From NCBI RefSeq assembly GCF_019091135.1, contig NZ_JAGXJW010000015.1:79273-143272 (forward strand): 64,000 nucleotides of DNA, in the 5' to 3' direction. Positions 34,295-43,086 of this stretch are shown here, one piece after another. Under the pieces are notes generated by a model. That model was given only the letters and a program-made list of their open reading frames with translations. It did not search any database and had not been told where the DNA came from. The translations under genes were made by a program, and so were the position numbers. Every line of letters begins with the position of its first letter. The stretch's first letter is position 1. The stretch is from Cohnella sp. GbtcB17 (lineage in GTDB: Bacteria > Bacillota > Bacilli > Paenibacillales > Paenibacillaceae).

Positions 34295-35047
34295 TTAACC
34301 TAGTCTCTCAATGAGAAGCGAGGCGCTCGTCACCGGCGTTCCGCCGCCAATACTGGCTTGCAAGGTTTGAGCGCCCATGTTGTCGATACGATTCAAAGTG
34401 AGCGTGCCGCCGGCAGTCAACAAAGCGACGACTTGGCCCGGATAGGGTTGGTTCCCCGACCCCGATCCGTAATTGCTGCAAGGCACGAGCGCAGGAGGGG
34501 CAGGACCGGCGCCATCGGGGTCGAAGAACAAGCCGAAAGCGGAGTCGCCGGCCGTCGGAAATACTTCCCAAGTGATGCGATAAAATCCGGTCGTCAAAAT
34601 GTTGACGGTCGAGGGCGGCGTGAAGGTAACGTCCGCTGAATCAATGACTGTGTCGTTAAACGTAACGGCTCCGCCTTGCGCGCCAGGCGCGGGGGCGGCA
34701 GCGATCGTCTGATCGACCGAGCTGCAGAGAAAGGCAAACGAAGCCGGCGCGGTAGGTCCTACGGGTCCTTGAGGTCCTTGAGGTCCTTGCGGCCCTTGCG
34801 GCCCTTGCGGCCCTGCAGGTCCTTGCGCTCCGGCTGGTCCTTGAGCGCCTGTAGCTCCTGTCAATCCTTGCGTTCCTTGCGCCCCTTGCGGGCCTTGAGG
34901 CCCTTGTGGTCCTTGAGGCCCTTGCGGTCCCGGAGGTCCGGGAGGACCTGGCAATCTACCCATAGGCGACGTGCACGCTCCTTTATCGTGGATCGGGCTG
35001 TACTGAACCGCAGATTCTGCCCATTCACACTCTATTCGGGGAAGCAT
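34295..35047 (-). CDS. Collagen-like repeat protein, BclA-type spore-surface protein
   Basis: 250 residues. A 33-residue N-terminal segment precedes 22 uninterrupted Gly-X-Y triplets (residues 34-99: [15 protein letters not shown] types). The C-terminal 150 residues form a BclA/TNF-like globular domain ([36 protein letters not shown]; ending [10 protein letters not shown]). BclA-type proteins trimerise as filaments on the exosporium or spore surface of Bacillus and Paenibacillus. AGGATAGG precedes the ATG. It is divergent from the YheC/D-like gene at 35166, another spore-surface-related gene, and probably expressed in the mother cell. Confidence 0.9.
   Translation of the reverse strand: MLPRIECEWAESAVQYSPIHDKGACTSPMGRLPGPPGPPGPQGPQGPQGPQGPQGAQGTQGLTGATGAQGPAGAQGPAGPQGPQGPQGPQGPQGPVGPTAPASFAFLCSSVDQTIAAAPAPGAQGGAVTFNDTVIDSADVTFTPPSTVNILTTGFYRITWEVFPTAGDSAFGLFFDPDGAGPAPPALVPCSNYGSGSGNQPYPGQVVALLTAGGTLTLNRIDNMGAQTLQASIGGGTPVTSASLLIERLG
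34751..34948 (-). repeat. Tandem Gly-X-Y codon repeats
   Basis: This 198-base stretch codes the 22 collagen triplets. At DNA level it is a 9-base-periodic array (GGTCCTTGA/GGCCCTTGC on the plus strand), prone to slippage, so copy number may vary among strains. Confidence 0.85.
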
Positions 35048-35165
35048 CGTTACGTGCCTATCCTACCTGTTTAATTTTTGCGATCATGTATTGTTGTCCA
35101 TGCCATTCGGAAGGGGACTACATACCTTATCATACGAACCTTGCGCTACTGGAGGGAGGTCGACC

Positions 35166-36206
35166 ATGCCGACAAAAAATAGCCTTGTAGGCATTCTTGT
35201 AGCGAGTCGCGCGCAAAGAAAGCAGGCACTACGCCCGTATATATCGAACAACGCTGCCGGCGTCAGGCTATTTTCATTCACGCCGTCGTCCATCGATTGG
35301 AGAAGTCGGACGATCGTCGGGCTCCATCGCGAACGGGGAAGGTGGGCGGTCGGCCGGTTTCCGTTTCCCCAAGCCGTATATAATCGCTGCTACCGCACCG
35401 ATCCGGAATTTCTGTTAAAACTCATGTCGACGATCGGCGAGCAACACGTATTTAATCATATTAATCAATTTAACAAGCTTGAGATTTATAATGTACTGAA
35501 CAGATGGCTCTCTCCTCATCTGCCGGAAACCGTTCCCTATGACGAATCGAGCGCGACAAGCATGCTGGAACGCCACGGGGAAATCTATTACAAACCGCTT
35601 TACGGCTGCATGGGCAAAGGCGTGTACCGGGCGGAGCGGAGCCGTACGGGAGCCATCCGCGCGGGGCAGCATTATTTCGCGCCTAACACGATGACGAACG
35701 ATTTGTCTTTATTTAACGAGCATATGAAAAGAACGCTCGATTCGACGCCTTATATCGTGCAAAAGGGAATTTCGATTAGCCAAATCGAGGGGCAAGTCTT
35801 CGATATTCGGTCCCTCGTGCAGAAAAACGAACAGGGCTTGTGGTCCGTGACCAATCTTGTCAGCAGGATTGCGTACAAAGGCAGCTTCAATACGAGCATT
35901 TTCATCAAAACCAGTTTGTCCCGGAACATTCTTGAGAAGCTATATCCACCGGACCGCGTGGGGCGCATCCTGACCTCGATATACGACGTCAGCCTCAGAA
36001 CGGCAGAGATTCTGGACATGGAAACCGATTATCATCTTGGAGAATTCAGCGTCGACATCGCCCTGGACAGCGAAGCGCATCCCTGGATCATCGAATTGAA
36101 CGGCAAGCCGCAAAAAAGTCTTTACCAGAACATCCCGAACCGATCCGTCGTCTATCAACGCCCGGTTCAATACGCCAAATACTTATGCGGAAAGCCCTCT
36201 TCGTAA
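35166..36206 (+). CDS. YheC/YheD-family ATP-grasp protein, full-length
   Basis: 346 residues: a 100-residue N-terminal domain (LVGILVASRAQRKQAL; then AVYNRCYRTDPEF) and a C-terminal ATP-grasp domain (IYYKPLYGCMGKGVYRAE; YIVQKGISISQIEGQVFDIR; LGEFSVDIALDSEAHPWIIE followed by LNGKPQK). This is the normal two-domain form, unlike the short paralogue at 21795. The ATG at 35166 has GGAGGGAGG 6-8 bases upstream. Family members associate with the endospore coat; reaction unknown. It is divergent from the collagen-like gene and upstream of cwlJ. Confidence 0.88.
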   Translation: MPTKNSLVGILVASRAQRKQALRPYISNNAAGVRLFSFTPSSIDWRSRTIVGLHRERGRWAVGRFPFPQAVYNRCYRTDPEFLLKLMSTIGEQHVFNHINQFNKLEIYNVLNRWLSPHLPETVPYDESSATSMLERHGEIYYKPLYGCMGKGVYRAERSRTGAIRAGQHYFAPNTMTNDLSLFNEHMKRTLDSTPYIVQKGISISQIEGQVFDIRSLVQKNEQGLWSVTNLVSRIAYKGSFNTSIFIKTSLSRNILEKLYPPDRVGRILTSIYDVSLRTAEILDMETDYHLGEFSVDIALDSEAHPWIIELNGKPQKSLYQNIPNRSVVYQRPVQYAKYLCGKPSS

Positions 36207-36333
36207 TGACCAGTATATGGACGATTGCTTGGACGCGTGACGCTCCGCTTCGTTTAAATTGCCGCTCCGGACCGATTCACACATCGGCCTCGCCTTTAAT
36301 ATGATGAGCCTAGAAATCGAATGAGGTGAGCCG

Positions 36334-36777
36334 ATGGCAGTCGTAAAAGCCAGGAAACAGGATATCGACATGTTGGCGAGGCTGCTGCGAGCCGAGGCGG
36401 AGACCGAAGGCGAAACGGGCATGCTCCTCGTCGGAAACGTGGGCATCAATCGAGTCCGGGCAAATTGCTCCGATTTTAAAGGCATCCGGACGATACCTCA
36501 AATGATCGAGCAACCGCATGCGTTCGAAGCTTTGCAGCACGGTCTGTATTATCAGAACGCCAGGGAACGGGAGCGCCGTCTGGCGCAGCGGGCGGTAAAC
36601 GGGGAGCGAAGCTGGCCGGCCGAATTTTCGCTCTGGTATTTCCGGCCGGGTTCGTTCGAGAATCCCGGGCCGTGTCCGCCGACCTGGTACGGCCAGCCGC
36701 TCGTTGGACGATGGAAGAAGCATTGCTTTTATCAGCCGACCGTAGAGGAATGCGAGAACGTTTATAATACGTTTTAA
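36334..36777 (+). CDS. cwlJ: Spore cortex-lytic hydrolase CwlJ
   Basis: 147 residues, nearly colinear with Bacillus CwlJ. The start MAVVKARKQDIDMLARLLRA, the catalytic Glu21 in RAEAETEG, LVGNVGINRVRANCSDFKG, FSLWYFRPG and the final CFYQPTVEECENVYNTF are all CwlJ signatures (SleB/Hydrolase_2 family). CwlJ sits in the spore coat/cortex boundary and degrades cortex peptidoglycan during germination, activated by calcium dipicolinate. GAGGTGA precedes the ATG by 5 bases. Its partner gerQ is not in the window. Its stop codon shares TTAA with the stop of the convergent cupin gene. Confidence 0.95.
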   Translation: MAVVKARKQDIDMLARLLRAEAETEGETGMLLVGNVGINRVRANCSDFKGIRTIPQMIEQPHAFEALQHGLYYQNARERERRLAQRAVNGERSWPAEFSLWYFRPGSFENPGPCPPTWYGQPLVGRWKKHCFYQPTVEECENVYNTF

Positions 36778-37373
36778 AACGGATAAGAGGGCGCCGCATG
36801 CGCTTGAATGCGAGGCTGTGCATGCGGGACGGCCCTCTTTCCGCAGTTTGCGGACGGGCCGATGGTCGTCGTGTCCGTAATCGGCGCAAGCGCATCAGTG
36901 ATTTTGGCTTCGTCGAGGCAATACGTGTGGGCAAGCAGGTTTCTCGGCGCGAGCCGTAAAAAATCAGAGACGGCAATAAATTCCGGGACCGGCGCGTCGA
37001 AGATCGCGAGGATATGCGTCTGGTTTTCCGTCGCGATCTCCCAGTGGAACCAGCCCTGCGGCACGAGCGCGACCTGGCCGGGCTTTAACGCGAAGCTTCG
37101 GACTTCTTTGGTGAACGGATTGAGCAGGGAGACGACCGCCGCGCCCGCGACCAGGTAGACAAGCTCGGAAGCGTTCTGGTGGATATGCGGCTCGACCACG
37201 TTGCCAGCCGACATATAAATATCGAGCAGCGAGGCGTTGCCTAGCGTGTTCAGCTGTTGGATGCCGAGCGAATTGATGAAGTTGGCGCCGTCCTTGGTGA
37301 ATACCCGGTTTCGATTCACGTCGTAAGCGAATTGCACATTGGGCGAAGTAAAATCCATATACGAAACGGCCAT
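36774..37373 (-). CDS. Cupin-domain protein
   Basis: 199 residues. One cupin barrel with the metal motif PHIHQNASELVYLVAG and the second motif VPQGWFHWEIA is followed by a 60-residue tail. The start at 37373 (MAVSYMDFTSP) has AGGAGG upstream. It resembles Paenibacillaceae cupins of unknown role, sometimes near spore genes; oxalate decarboxylase-like or sugar-isomerase-like activity is possible but not indicated. The last 18-20 residues (RAVPHAQPRIQAHAAP region) are encoded by the cwlJ terminator hairpin, suggesting a recent extension of the frame. Confidence 0.82.
   Translation of the reverse strand: MAVSYMDFTSPNVQFAYDVNRNRVFTKDGANFINSLGIQQLNTLGNASLLDIYMSAGNVVEPHIHQNASELVYLVAGAAVVSLLNPFTKEVRSFALKPGQVALVPQGWFHWEIATENQTHILAIFDAPVPEFIAVSDFLRLAPRNLLAHTYCLDEAKITDALAPITDTTTIGPSANCGKRAVPHAQPRIQAHAAPSYPF
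36785..36841 (+). terminator. cwlJ terminator, inside the 3' end of the convergent cupin gene
   Basis: AAGAGGGCGCCGCATGC pairs with GCATGCGGGACGGCCCTCTT (two small bulges) and is followed by TTT, eight bases after the cwlJ stop. Confidence 0.65.
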
Positions 37374-37505
37374 GGAGCGATCCTCCTGTCTTCGCGACAA
37401 ACGCGGGCATTCTCTGCTTTTTTACGATATGAGGCGACAGCCCGACCTATGTTGCATGATTTTCCCGGATTCGGTCACGATATAGAAAAACAATCGGGTG
37501 ACGGA

Positions 37506-38195
37506 ATGAGTCGGTGCCAAAAGCAAGTCTGGATTTTAACGTTCTTCTTTTTCGTGCTTCAAACGCTGCATTCCACGCCGATTCAAGCAAATCCGGCGCT
37601 GCCGATCGTCAAAGACAGCGGTCTGATCTCGATCGAAGTGTACCCTGAGCGACATCTGTTATTGGTGAATTTGGACCATAAGCCGTACAAAAGCTTCCCC
37701 GTCGCGGTCGGCAATCCTTCAACGCCTACGCCCGTTGGCGAATACAGCGTCACCTATAAGGGGAAAAACTGGGGGCCGTCGTTCGGATCGCGTTGGATTG
37801 GATTAGACGTGCCCTGGGGAATATACGGCATTCACGGCACCAACAAACCCTTTTCCATCGGCCAGCACGCCAGTCACGGCTGCATTCGCATGCGCAATCG
37901 GGATGTTGAAGAACTGTACGAGATCATACCGATCGGAACAAAAGTCACCATATTCGGCCATGTGCTCGGCGAAGCGACTCAAGAATTAAAACCGTTAAGC
38001 GAAGGGGACGTAGGCGCTGTCGTTCAGCTCGTTCAGAATCGATTGCAAGGCGCGGGCTATTACCTCGGACCGTGCGACGGCAGATTTCGATTTTCGACGA
38101 CGATCGCATTAAAAAAGTTCCAGCGTCAGAACGGTCTCGTCCCGAGCGGTGTCGTTACGCAGGCCGTATACGAAAAGTTAGGTCTTATAGAATGA
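37506..38195 (+). CDS. L,D-transpeptidase (YkuD) with peptidoglycan-binding domain
   Basis: 229 residues. A signal peptide (residues 1-28, ending IQANP) is followed by a YkuD catalytic domain with His110 and the motif HASHGCIRMRN (Cys126 nucleophile), then a C-terminal PG_binding_1 domain (VVQLVQNRLQGAGYYLGPCD; ALKKFQRQNGLVPSGVV). It forms 3-3 cross-links or anchors proteins in the cell wall, outside the membrane. The ATG at 37506 has GGGTGA upstream; an ATG at 37449 would add 19 residues. It lies among spore-envelope genes, but no spore promoter was identified. Confidence 0.9.
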   Translation: MSRCQKQVWILTFFFFVLQTLHSTPIQANPALPIVKDSGLISIEVYPERHLLLVNLDHKPYKSFPVAVGNPSTPTPVGEYSVTYKGKNWGPSFGSRWIGLDVPWGIYGIHGTNKPFSIGQHASHGCIRMRNRDVEELYEIIPIGTKVTIFGHVLGEATQELKPLSEGDVGAVVQLVQNRLQGAGYYLGPCDGRFRFSTTIALKKFQRQNGLVPSGVVTQAVYEKLGLIE

Positions 38196-38266
38196 ACGGA
38201 TTGCATGTGCATTCGAGAGACGGGGAGAAATACATATCCAAACGTTTTTTCAGCCGTAAAATGAAC

Positions 38267-38293
38267 GAAGCCCGCGAAAATCGCGGGCTTCTT
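38267..38293 (+). terminator. Terminator downstream of the L,D-transpeptidase gene
   Basis: GAAGCCCGCGA pairs with TCGCGGGCTTC around a 3-base loop and is followed by TTA. It is 72 bases after the stop codon. Confidence 0.75.
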
Positions 38294-38481
38294 ATAGCTG
38301 AAAAATCATTTCACGCCGAAGTATTCATGCATATGCATGATGTCCGCCAACGTTTTGCCGCTAAAATCATTATTCACAACACTTATGTAACATTAAATGT
38401 TATGTATATGAGATCATTCGTTATTTTTACAACAATAATGCAAAGATATTTGGTAATTACACAAAGAATATCGAAATTTGG

Positions 38482-38498
38482 CGTGATATAATGTGACA
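38482..38498 (+). promoter_or_regulatory. Promoter of the cyanurate operon with overlapping GlnR/TnrA-like box
   Basis: An extended -10 (TGATATAAT, 38484-38492) lies 48 bases before biuH. Overlapping it, CGTGA-N7-TGACA (38482-38498) fits the GlnR/TnrA consensus TGTNA-N7-TNACA with one mismatch (C for T at position 1). A site over the -10 would repress when nitrogen is plentiful. No clear -35 is seen. Confidence 0.45.
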
Positions 38499-38539
38499 CA
38501 TAACAAAGAGATAAGACATTGGGGATAGGAGGAGCTAAC

Positions 38540-39223
38540 ATGACGGTAGAGGCAACACCCTATGCTTGGCCCTTTGACGGCAAAATTGATCCGAACAAAA
38601 CGGCGCTTTTGGTGATCGATATGCAAACCGACTTTTGCGGCAAGGGCGGCTACGTCGAGCGGATGGGCTACGACCTATCCTTGACGGCGCGGGCGATCGG
38701 GCCGATCTCGCGGCTGCTCAAAAGAGTGAGAGAAATTCAGGGCTTCACGGTCATCCACACGAGAGAGGGACACCGTCCGGACCTGTCCGACCTGCCGGAA
38801 AACAAACGGTGGAGAAGCGCCAGGGCAGGGGCGGAGATAGGCTCCGCAGGGCCAATGGGACGGATACTGGTGCGAGGAGAACCGGGCTGGGAGATCATCC
38901 CGGAGCTTGCGCCTCTGCCGGGGGAACCGGTTGTCGACAAGCCGGGCAAAGGCAGCTTCTATGCAACGGACCTCGATCTGCTCCTGAAGACGCGCGGGAT
39001 CACGCACCTCATCCTAACGGGGATCACGACCGACGTGTGCGTCCATACGACGATGCGGGAAGCGAACGACCGCGGCTATGAGTGCCTGATTCTGGAGGAT
39101 TGCACGGGAGCGACCGATCCTTCGAACCACGAAGCCGCGCTTCGCATGGTGCAGATGCAAGGCGGCGTGTTCGGCAGCGTGTCCGATTCTAGCAAGTTGC
39201 TGACCGCTCTTGAATCGCTATAA
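38540..39223 (+). CDS. biuH: Biuret hydrolase (isochorismatase-like cysteine hydrolase)
   Basis: 227 residues. The catalytic triad is Asp27 (VIDMQTDF), Lys134/137 region ([10 protein letters not shown]) and Cys167 ([18 protein letters not shown]). The whole protein follows biuret hydrolases closely: YAWPFDG opening, [44 protein letters not shown]. It converts biuret to allophanate and ammonia in the cytoplasm. AGGAGG is 7 bases before the ATG. It heads the operon that also encodes cyanuric acid amidohydrolase and allophanate hydrolase. Because no atzE/atzG is present, BiuH supplies the middle step through biuret formed by decarboxylation of carboxybiuret. Confidence 0.9.
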   Translation: MTVEATPYAWPFDGKIDPNKTALLVIDMQTDFCGKGGYVERMGYDLSLTARAIGPISRLLKRVREIQGFTVIHTREGHRPDLSDLPENKRWRSARAGAEIGSAGPMGRILVRGEPGWEIIPELAPLPGEPVVDKPGKGSFYATDLDLLLKTRGITHLILTGITTDVCVHTTMREANDRGYECLILEDCTGATDPSNHEAALRMVQMQGGVFGSVSDSSKLLTALESL

Positions 39224-39248
39224 AAACATAACAACGGGGGAATCGAGC

Positions 39249-40328
39249 ATGCGAAAAGTGAACGGAAAATGGATGTCTGCGATTTTGTTGTCTTCGATCG
39301 TCGCGATTGCCGGCTGCGGCAGCAATTCTGCGAGCAACGGCACGAACGGCGGCAGTCAGGAGCCGGCCGGCGGCTCGGCCTCGTCCGCGACGACGGCTGC
39401 GTCTTCGGCGGCGAGCGCGGATGCGGACTCCCAAAAGCTTAAAAAAGTCGTCGTCCGGCTGAAATGGATCAATCAGGCGCAATTCGCCGGCTTCTACATC
39501 GCCAAGGAGAAGGGGTACTACAAGGACGCCGGACTCGACGTGGACATCCGACCGGGCGGTTCGGACTTTCCGTCGGTGCAGATGGTATCCTCGGGCAGCG
39601 AAGACTTCGGCGTCACGGGAGCCGACCAGATTCTGATGTCCCGCGAAAAAGGCGCCCCCGTCGTCGCACTGTCCGTCATTTACCGCTCGACGCCATTCGT
39701 GCTGTTCACGCTTAAAACCTCCGGCATTACGTCCATGAAGGATCTCGAAGGCCAGAAGGTCGGCGTCAAGCTCGGCGGCAACGAGGAGCTTACGTACCGG
39801 GCCATGGTCAACAAGGCCGGCGTCAAGGCCAAATCGATCAGTGAGATGCCCGTCAAGTTCGACCTCAGCCCGCTGCTGACGGGACAAGTCAAAGCTTGGC
39901 CGGGCTACGTCATCAATGAAGTAATCGCGGCCCAGGAGCAAGGTGAAGAAGTGAACGTCATTTATCCGAGCGACTACGGCATTAATTTTTATGCGGATAC
40001 GCTGTTCACGACCGAAAAAATGATCCAGAAGGATCCCGAGACGGTGAAGGGCTTCGTTCAAGCGACGATGAAGGGCTGGGATTATGCCATAAACCACCCG
40101 GATGAGGCTGCGCAGGTGACGGTCCAATCCGGCGACCAGCTGAACCTGGAGCATGAGACGAAAATGATGAAGGCCAGCATTCCGCTGCTCGAAGCGGACA
40201 AAGGACCGCTCGGTCAGATGGAAGAGTCGCAGTGGAGCACGCTGCAGGACAGCCTGATCGACGTCGGCTTCCTGAAGAAAAAGCAGGACCTGGCCTCGGC
40301 CTTCACGAACGAATTCATTCAACCTTAA
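39249..40328 (+). CDS. ABC transporter substrate-binding lipoprotein, NMT1/THI5 type (probable cyanurate uptake)
   Basis: 359 residues. The signal peptide ends in AIAGC (Cys23), then a Ser/Ala/Gly-rich linker to residue 70, then an NMT1/THI5-like periplasmic-binding fold: VVVRLKWINQAQFAGFYIAK, the hallmark of pyrimidine-type binding proteins, and MKDLEGQKVGVKLGGNEELT. The family binds thiamine pyrimidines, riboflavin, taurine and other ring compounds; placement between biuH and atzD points to cyanuric acid or a related triazine or pyrimidine. CGGGGGAA lies 8 bases before the ATG at 39249. Confidence 0.85.
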   Translation: MRKVNGKWMSAILLSSIVAIAGCGSNSASNGTNGGSQEPAGGSASSATTAASSAASADADSQKLKKVVVRLKWINQAQFAGFYIAKEKGYYKDAGLDVDIRPGGSDFPSVQMVSSGSEDFGVTGADQILMSREKGAPVVALSVIYRSTPFVLFTLKTSGITSMKDLEGQKVGVKLGGNEELTYRAMVNKAGVKAKSISEMPVKFDLSPLLTGQVKAWPGYVINEVIAAQEQGEEVNVIYPSDYGINFYADTLFTTEKMIQKDPETVKGFVQATMKGWDYAINHPDEAAQVTVQSGDQLNLEHETKMMKASIPLLEADKGPLGQMEESQWSTLQDSLIDVGFLKKKQDLASAFTNEFIQP

Positions 40329-40342
40329 AGGAGGGATCGCCG

Positions 40343-41200
40343 ATGGCGGCCATCAGTAGCCTAGCAGGATCCGTCAGAGAACGCGCCGCCGGCGCAGCCT
40401 TTGACGTCGGAGGCGGTGCCGGCGCAAGCTCCGACGCCCACCTCCAAACCAGCGCCATTTCCATCCAAAATTGCTCGCTGACGTTCGGCAGCGTACGCGT
40501 CTTAAACGAGGTGTCGCTCGACGTCCGAAGCGGCGAGTTCATATCCATCCTCGGTCCGAGCGGCTGCGGCAAGTCGTCGCTCCTTCGGCTGATCCTCGGC
40601 TTGCTGCAGCCGGATCAAGGCGGCGGGATCACGCTTCATGTGCCCCGGGAGGAGATCGGCATCGTTTTTCAAAAACCGGTGCTTATGCCGTGGCAAACCG
40701 CGATCCAGAACATCGAGCTGCCGCTGAACATCGGTCCGCAGCGCGCCAAGCAATCGAAGGCCGAACGCCGCGAGCGGGCGGAGTGGACGCTGGAGCTCGT
40801 CGGGCTGGCGGACTTCCGCAACCATTACCCGCAGCAGCTGAGCGGCGGGATGCAGCAGCGTATCGCCATCGCCAGGGCGCTGGCGGCGTACCCGACGATT
40901 CTGTTGATGGTCGCACCGATCGGCGCGCTGGACGAATTCACGCGCGAGAAGCTCAATATCGAGCTTCTCCGTCTATGGGCGAACCCGGACACCAAGTTGA
41001 ACACGGTCGTCATGGTCACGCACTCGATTCAGGAATCCGTGCTCATGTCCGACCGGATCGTCATGATGTCGCCGCGCCCGGCCAACGTCAGCGACATCGT
41101 GCAGGTGCCGCTCGCCCACCCGCGGGAAGCCGAGATGCAGGAGCTCCCGGCATTCCTGAGCACGGTCAGGGAAATTCGAAAGCAGGTGAAGGCGCTATGA
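40343..41200 (+). CDS. ABC transporter ATP-binding subunit with degenerate Walker B
   Basis: 285 residues of the nitrate/sulfonate/taurine (SsuB/TauB) group. Walker A is intact (GPSGCGKSS), as are the Q-loop (GIVFQKPVLMPWQTA), the signature LSGGMQQR, the D-loop (GALDE) and the H-loop (MVTHSIQES). Walker B, normally LLMDEPFGALD, is LLMVAPIGALD: the Mg-binding Asp is Val190 and the catalytic Glu is Ala191. The rest of the frame is undamaged, so this is not general decay. As written the subunit should not hydrolyse ATP normally. AAGGAGG precedes the ATG, and the stop overlaps the permease start (ATGA). Confidence 0.88.
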   Translation: MAAISSLAGSVRERAAGAAFDVGGGAGASSDAHLQTSAISIQNCSLTFGSVRVLNEVSLDVRSGEFISILGPSGCGKSSLLRLILGLLQPDQGGGITLHVPREEIGIVFQKPVLMPWQTAIQNIELPLNIGPQRAKQSKAERRERAEWTLELVGLADFRNHYPQQLSGGMQQRIAIARALAAYPTILLMVAPIGALDEFTREKLNIELLRLWANPDTKLNTVVMVTHSIQESVLMSDRIVMMSPRPANVSDIVQVPLAHPREAEMQELPAFLSTVREIRKQVKAL

Positions 41201-41949
41201 CGGCCAAATTCAAGGACATTCTTTATCCGATCGCATTTGCCGTGGGCCTGATCTTGATCTGGGAGGCCGTCGTACGTATTTTCGATATCCCGCTTTACTT
41301 GCTCCCCGCGCCATCGGACATCGCCGGGGTCGTCGACGGCGAGCTGCTGCGCAACATGGGCGTGACGTTGTACGAGGCGGTGCTCGGCTTCCTGCTCGCC
41401 AATGTGCTTGGATTTTTGACGGCGATTCTGTTCGTGCATTCCCGTCCGGCCGAGAAGGGGATCTTCCCGCTGGCCATCGCGCTCAAGACGACGCCGGTCG
41501 TCGCGCTGGCGCCGCTTCTCGTCATTTGGCTGGGCACCGGCTATTGGTCGAAAGTGGCCGCTTCCATGATCATTTGCTTTTTTCCGATACTCGTAAACAG
41601 CGTAAAGGGCTTGAAGGCGGTCGAGCACGAAGCTTGGGAGCTGTTCTCGGCTTATAAAGGAACAAAGGCGGAGATCTTCTGGAAGCTGCGGCTGCCGACC
41701 AGCCTTCCCTATGTGCTGTCCGCGCTCAAAATCTCCAGCTCGCTCGCGATCGTGGGCGCCATCGTCGGCGAGTTCGTCGGTTCGAACAAGGGGCTCGGTT
41801 ACTTGGTGCTGTTGTCTTCCTATCATTTAGACACGCCGGTCATGTTCTCGGCGATCGCCGCGGCCGCGGTCGCGGGGCTGATCTTGTTCGGAATCATTGC
41901 TTCGGTCGAAAAAAGAGTCATTTTCTGGCAGAAGGTGGATGAAGTATGA
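41197..41949 (+). CDS. ABC transporter permease (SsuC/TauC type)
   Basis: 250 residues with six transmembrane helices and the cytoplasmic EAA loop ([20 protein letters not shown] ... [15 protein letters not shown]) that contacts the ATPase. It pairs with the binding protein and ATPase encoded upstream to form one importer in the cell membrane. Both ends overlap neighbours by 4 bases (ATGA), giving tight translational coupling with the ATPase and with atzD. A longer plus-strand frame from 40471 is only a shadow of the ATPase. Confidence 0.9.
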   Translation: MTAKFKDILYPIAFAVGLILIWEAVVRIFDIPLYLLPAPSDIAGVVDGELLRNMGVTLYEAVLGFLLANVLGFLTAILFVHSRPAEKGIFPLAIALKTTPVVALAPLLVIWLGTGYWSKVAASMIICFFPILVNSVKGLKAVEHEAWELFSAYKGTKAEIFWKLRLPTSLPYVLSALKISSSLAIVGAIVGEFVGSNKGLGYLVLLSSYHLDTPVMFSAIAAAAVAGLILFGIIASVEKRVIFWQKVDEV

Positions 41950-43019
41950 GGATCTCGGTCGTACGCGTCCCGGCAGCGTCTCCCAGCGATACGGCATCGC
42001 TGCGGGCGCATATCGAAGCAGGCTCGATTCATCCTTCTCAGGTGATCGCGGTGTTGGGCAAAACGGAAGGCAACGGCTGCGTCAACGATTTTACGAGAGG
42101 GTACGCGGTTCAAACGCTTCGCGGCTTCTTCGCCGGTCTAATCGGCGCGGAAGCGGCGGAGCGAATCTCCTTTATTATGTCTGGCGGCACGGAAGGCGTG
42201 CTTGCGCCACACTTCACGGTCATCAGCCGATCCGAAGCAGAGGGAGGGCCGGCTGATCCTGGCTTGAAGTCGCTTGCGGTCGGCGTCGCGCATACCCGAC
42301 GCTTCCTTCCGGAGGAGCTCGGACGCTCGGCCCAAGTCGAGGAAGTGTCGGCGGCCGTAACCCGGGCTATGGCGGAGGCGCGGATCGAAGCGGCCTCCGA
42401 CGTGCATTTCGTGCAGACCAAATGCCCGTTGCTTACAGATGCGGACATCGCGGAGGCCAGAGCCCGGGGAGCCGAAGTCGCGGTCGACGATACATACAAG
42501 TCGATGGGCTACTCCCGCGGCGCGTCCGCGCTCGGCGCCGCCGTCGCGCTCGGGGAGATCGTCCGCGAAGAGATCGCCGACGACGACGTCTGCCACTCGT
42601 GGGACAAATTCAGCGAAGTCGCGTCCACCTCGGCGGGCAGCGAGCTTGCCTACTGCGAGGTGATCGTCTTCGGCAACTCGGCGCAGGCGAGCGGCGATCT
42701 GTTCATGAGCCACGGCGTCATGGCCGACGCGATCGATGCGAAGCCGCTGCTCGCGATGCTTGCCGACCATCCGGGAGCGGAGGTCGTGCAGGTGCTGGCG
42801 AAGGCCGAGGCCGATCCGACGAGTCTCATCCGCGGACGCAGGCATACGATGCTTAACGATTCGGACATTAACCATACGCGTCATGCGCGGGCGGCCGTCG
42901 GCGCCGTGCTGGCTTCGATCGTAGGCGACCCGATGATCTACGTCTCCGGAGGCGCGGAGCATCAAGGTCCGGCGGGCGGCGGACCGGTAGCCGTCATTTT
43001 CCGTCGCACCAATACGTAG
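41946..43019 (+). CDS. atzD: Cyanuric acid amidohydrolase (AtzD/TrzD/barbiturase family)
   Basis: 357 residues with the threefold repeat architecture of this unique fold and three Lys-Ser pairs: Lys39 (LGKTEGNG) with Ser79 (MSGGTEG), Lys159 (QTKCPLL) with the Ser cluster 227-229 (ASTSAGSEL), and Lys286 (VLAKAEAD) with Ser334 ([10 protein letters not shown]). Further signatures are [16 protein letters not shown] and [14 protein letters not shown]. The enzyme hydrolyses the s-triazine ring of cyanuric acid to carboxybiuret, which loses CO2 to give biuret. Barbiturases are close relatives, but co-occurrence with biuH and atzF favours cyanurate. Its start overlaps the permease stop. Confidence 0.92.
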   Translation: MRISVVRVPAASPSDTASLRAHIEAGSIHPSQVIAVLGKTEGNGCVNDFTRGYAVQTLRGFFAGLIGAEAAERISFIMSGGTEGVLAPHFTVISRSEAEGGPADPGLKSLAVGVAHTRRFLPEELGRSAQVEEVSAAVTRAMAEARIEAASDVHFVQTKCPLLTDADIAEARARGAEVAVDDTYKSMGYSRGASALGAAVALGEIVREEIADDDVCHSWDKFSEVASTSAGSELAYCEVIVFGNSAQASGDLFMSHGVMADAIDAKPLLAMLADHPGAEVVQVLAKAEADPTSLIRGRRHTMLNDSDINHTRHARAAVGAVLASIVGDPMIYVSGGAEHQGPAGGGPVAVIFRRTNT

Positions 43020-43086
43020 TAGTTCAAGAAAATTTGCAGGTACGGTACAGGCGCAGCCGTCAAGCGCCAAGGAGGAGAAGCCGAAG

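Larger units (their letters stand above)
38196..38539. other. 344-base AT-rich intergenic region
   Basis: No gene is seen. It holds the L,D-transpeptidase terminator (38267-38293), a perfect palindrome TAACATT-A-AATGTTA (38388-38402), a strongly AT-rich stretch (about 38375-38500), and the promoter/GlnR-like box of the cyanurate operon (38482-38498). Confidence 0.7.

Noticed and set aside
34751..34948. Regular short DNA repeats that at first look like a CRISPR or minisatellite
   Set aside because: They are the codons of 22 Gly-X-Y triplets in a collagen-like protein; there are no spacers.
38388..38402. Palindrome TAACATT-A-AATGTTA as a GlnR/TnrA site
   Set aside because: It has the left half TGTAA when extended, but the right half is TGTTA rather than TNACA; it is more likely AT-rich background or another operator.
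40471..41196. Plus-strand frame that would extend the ABC permease by 242 codons
   Set aside because: Shadow of the ATPase; the permease starts at the ATGA overlap at 41197.
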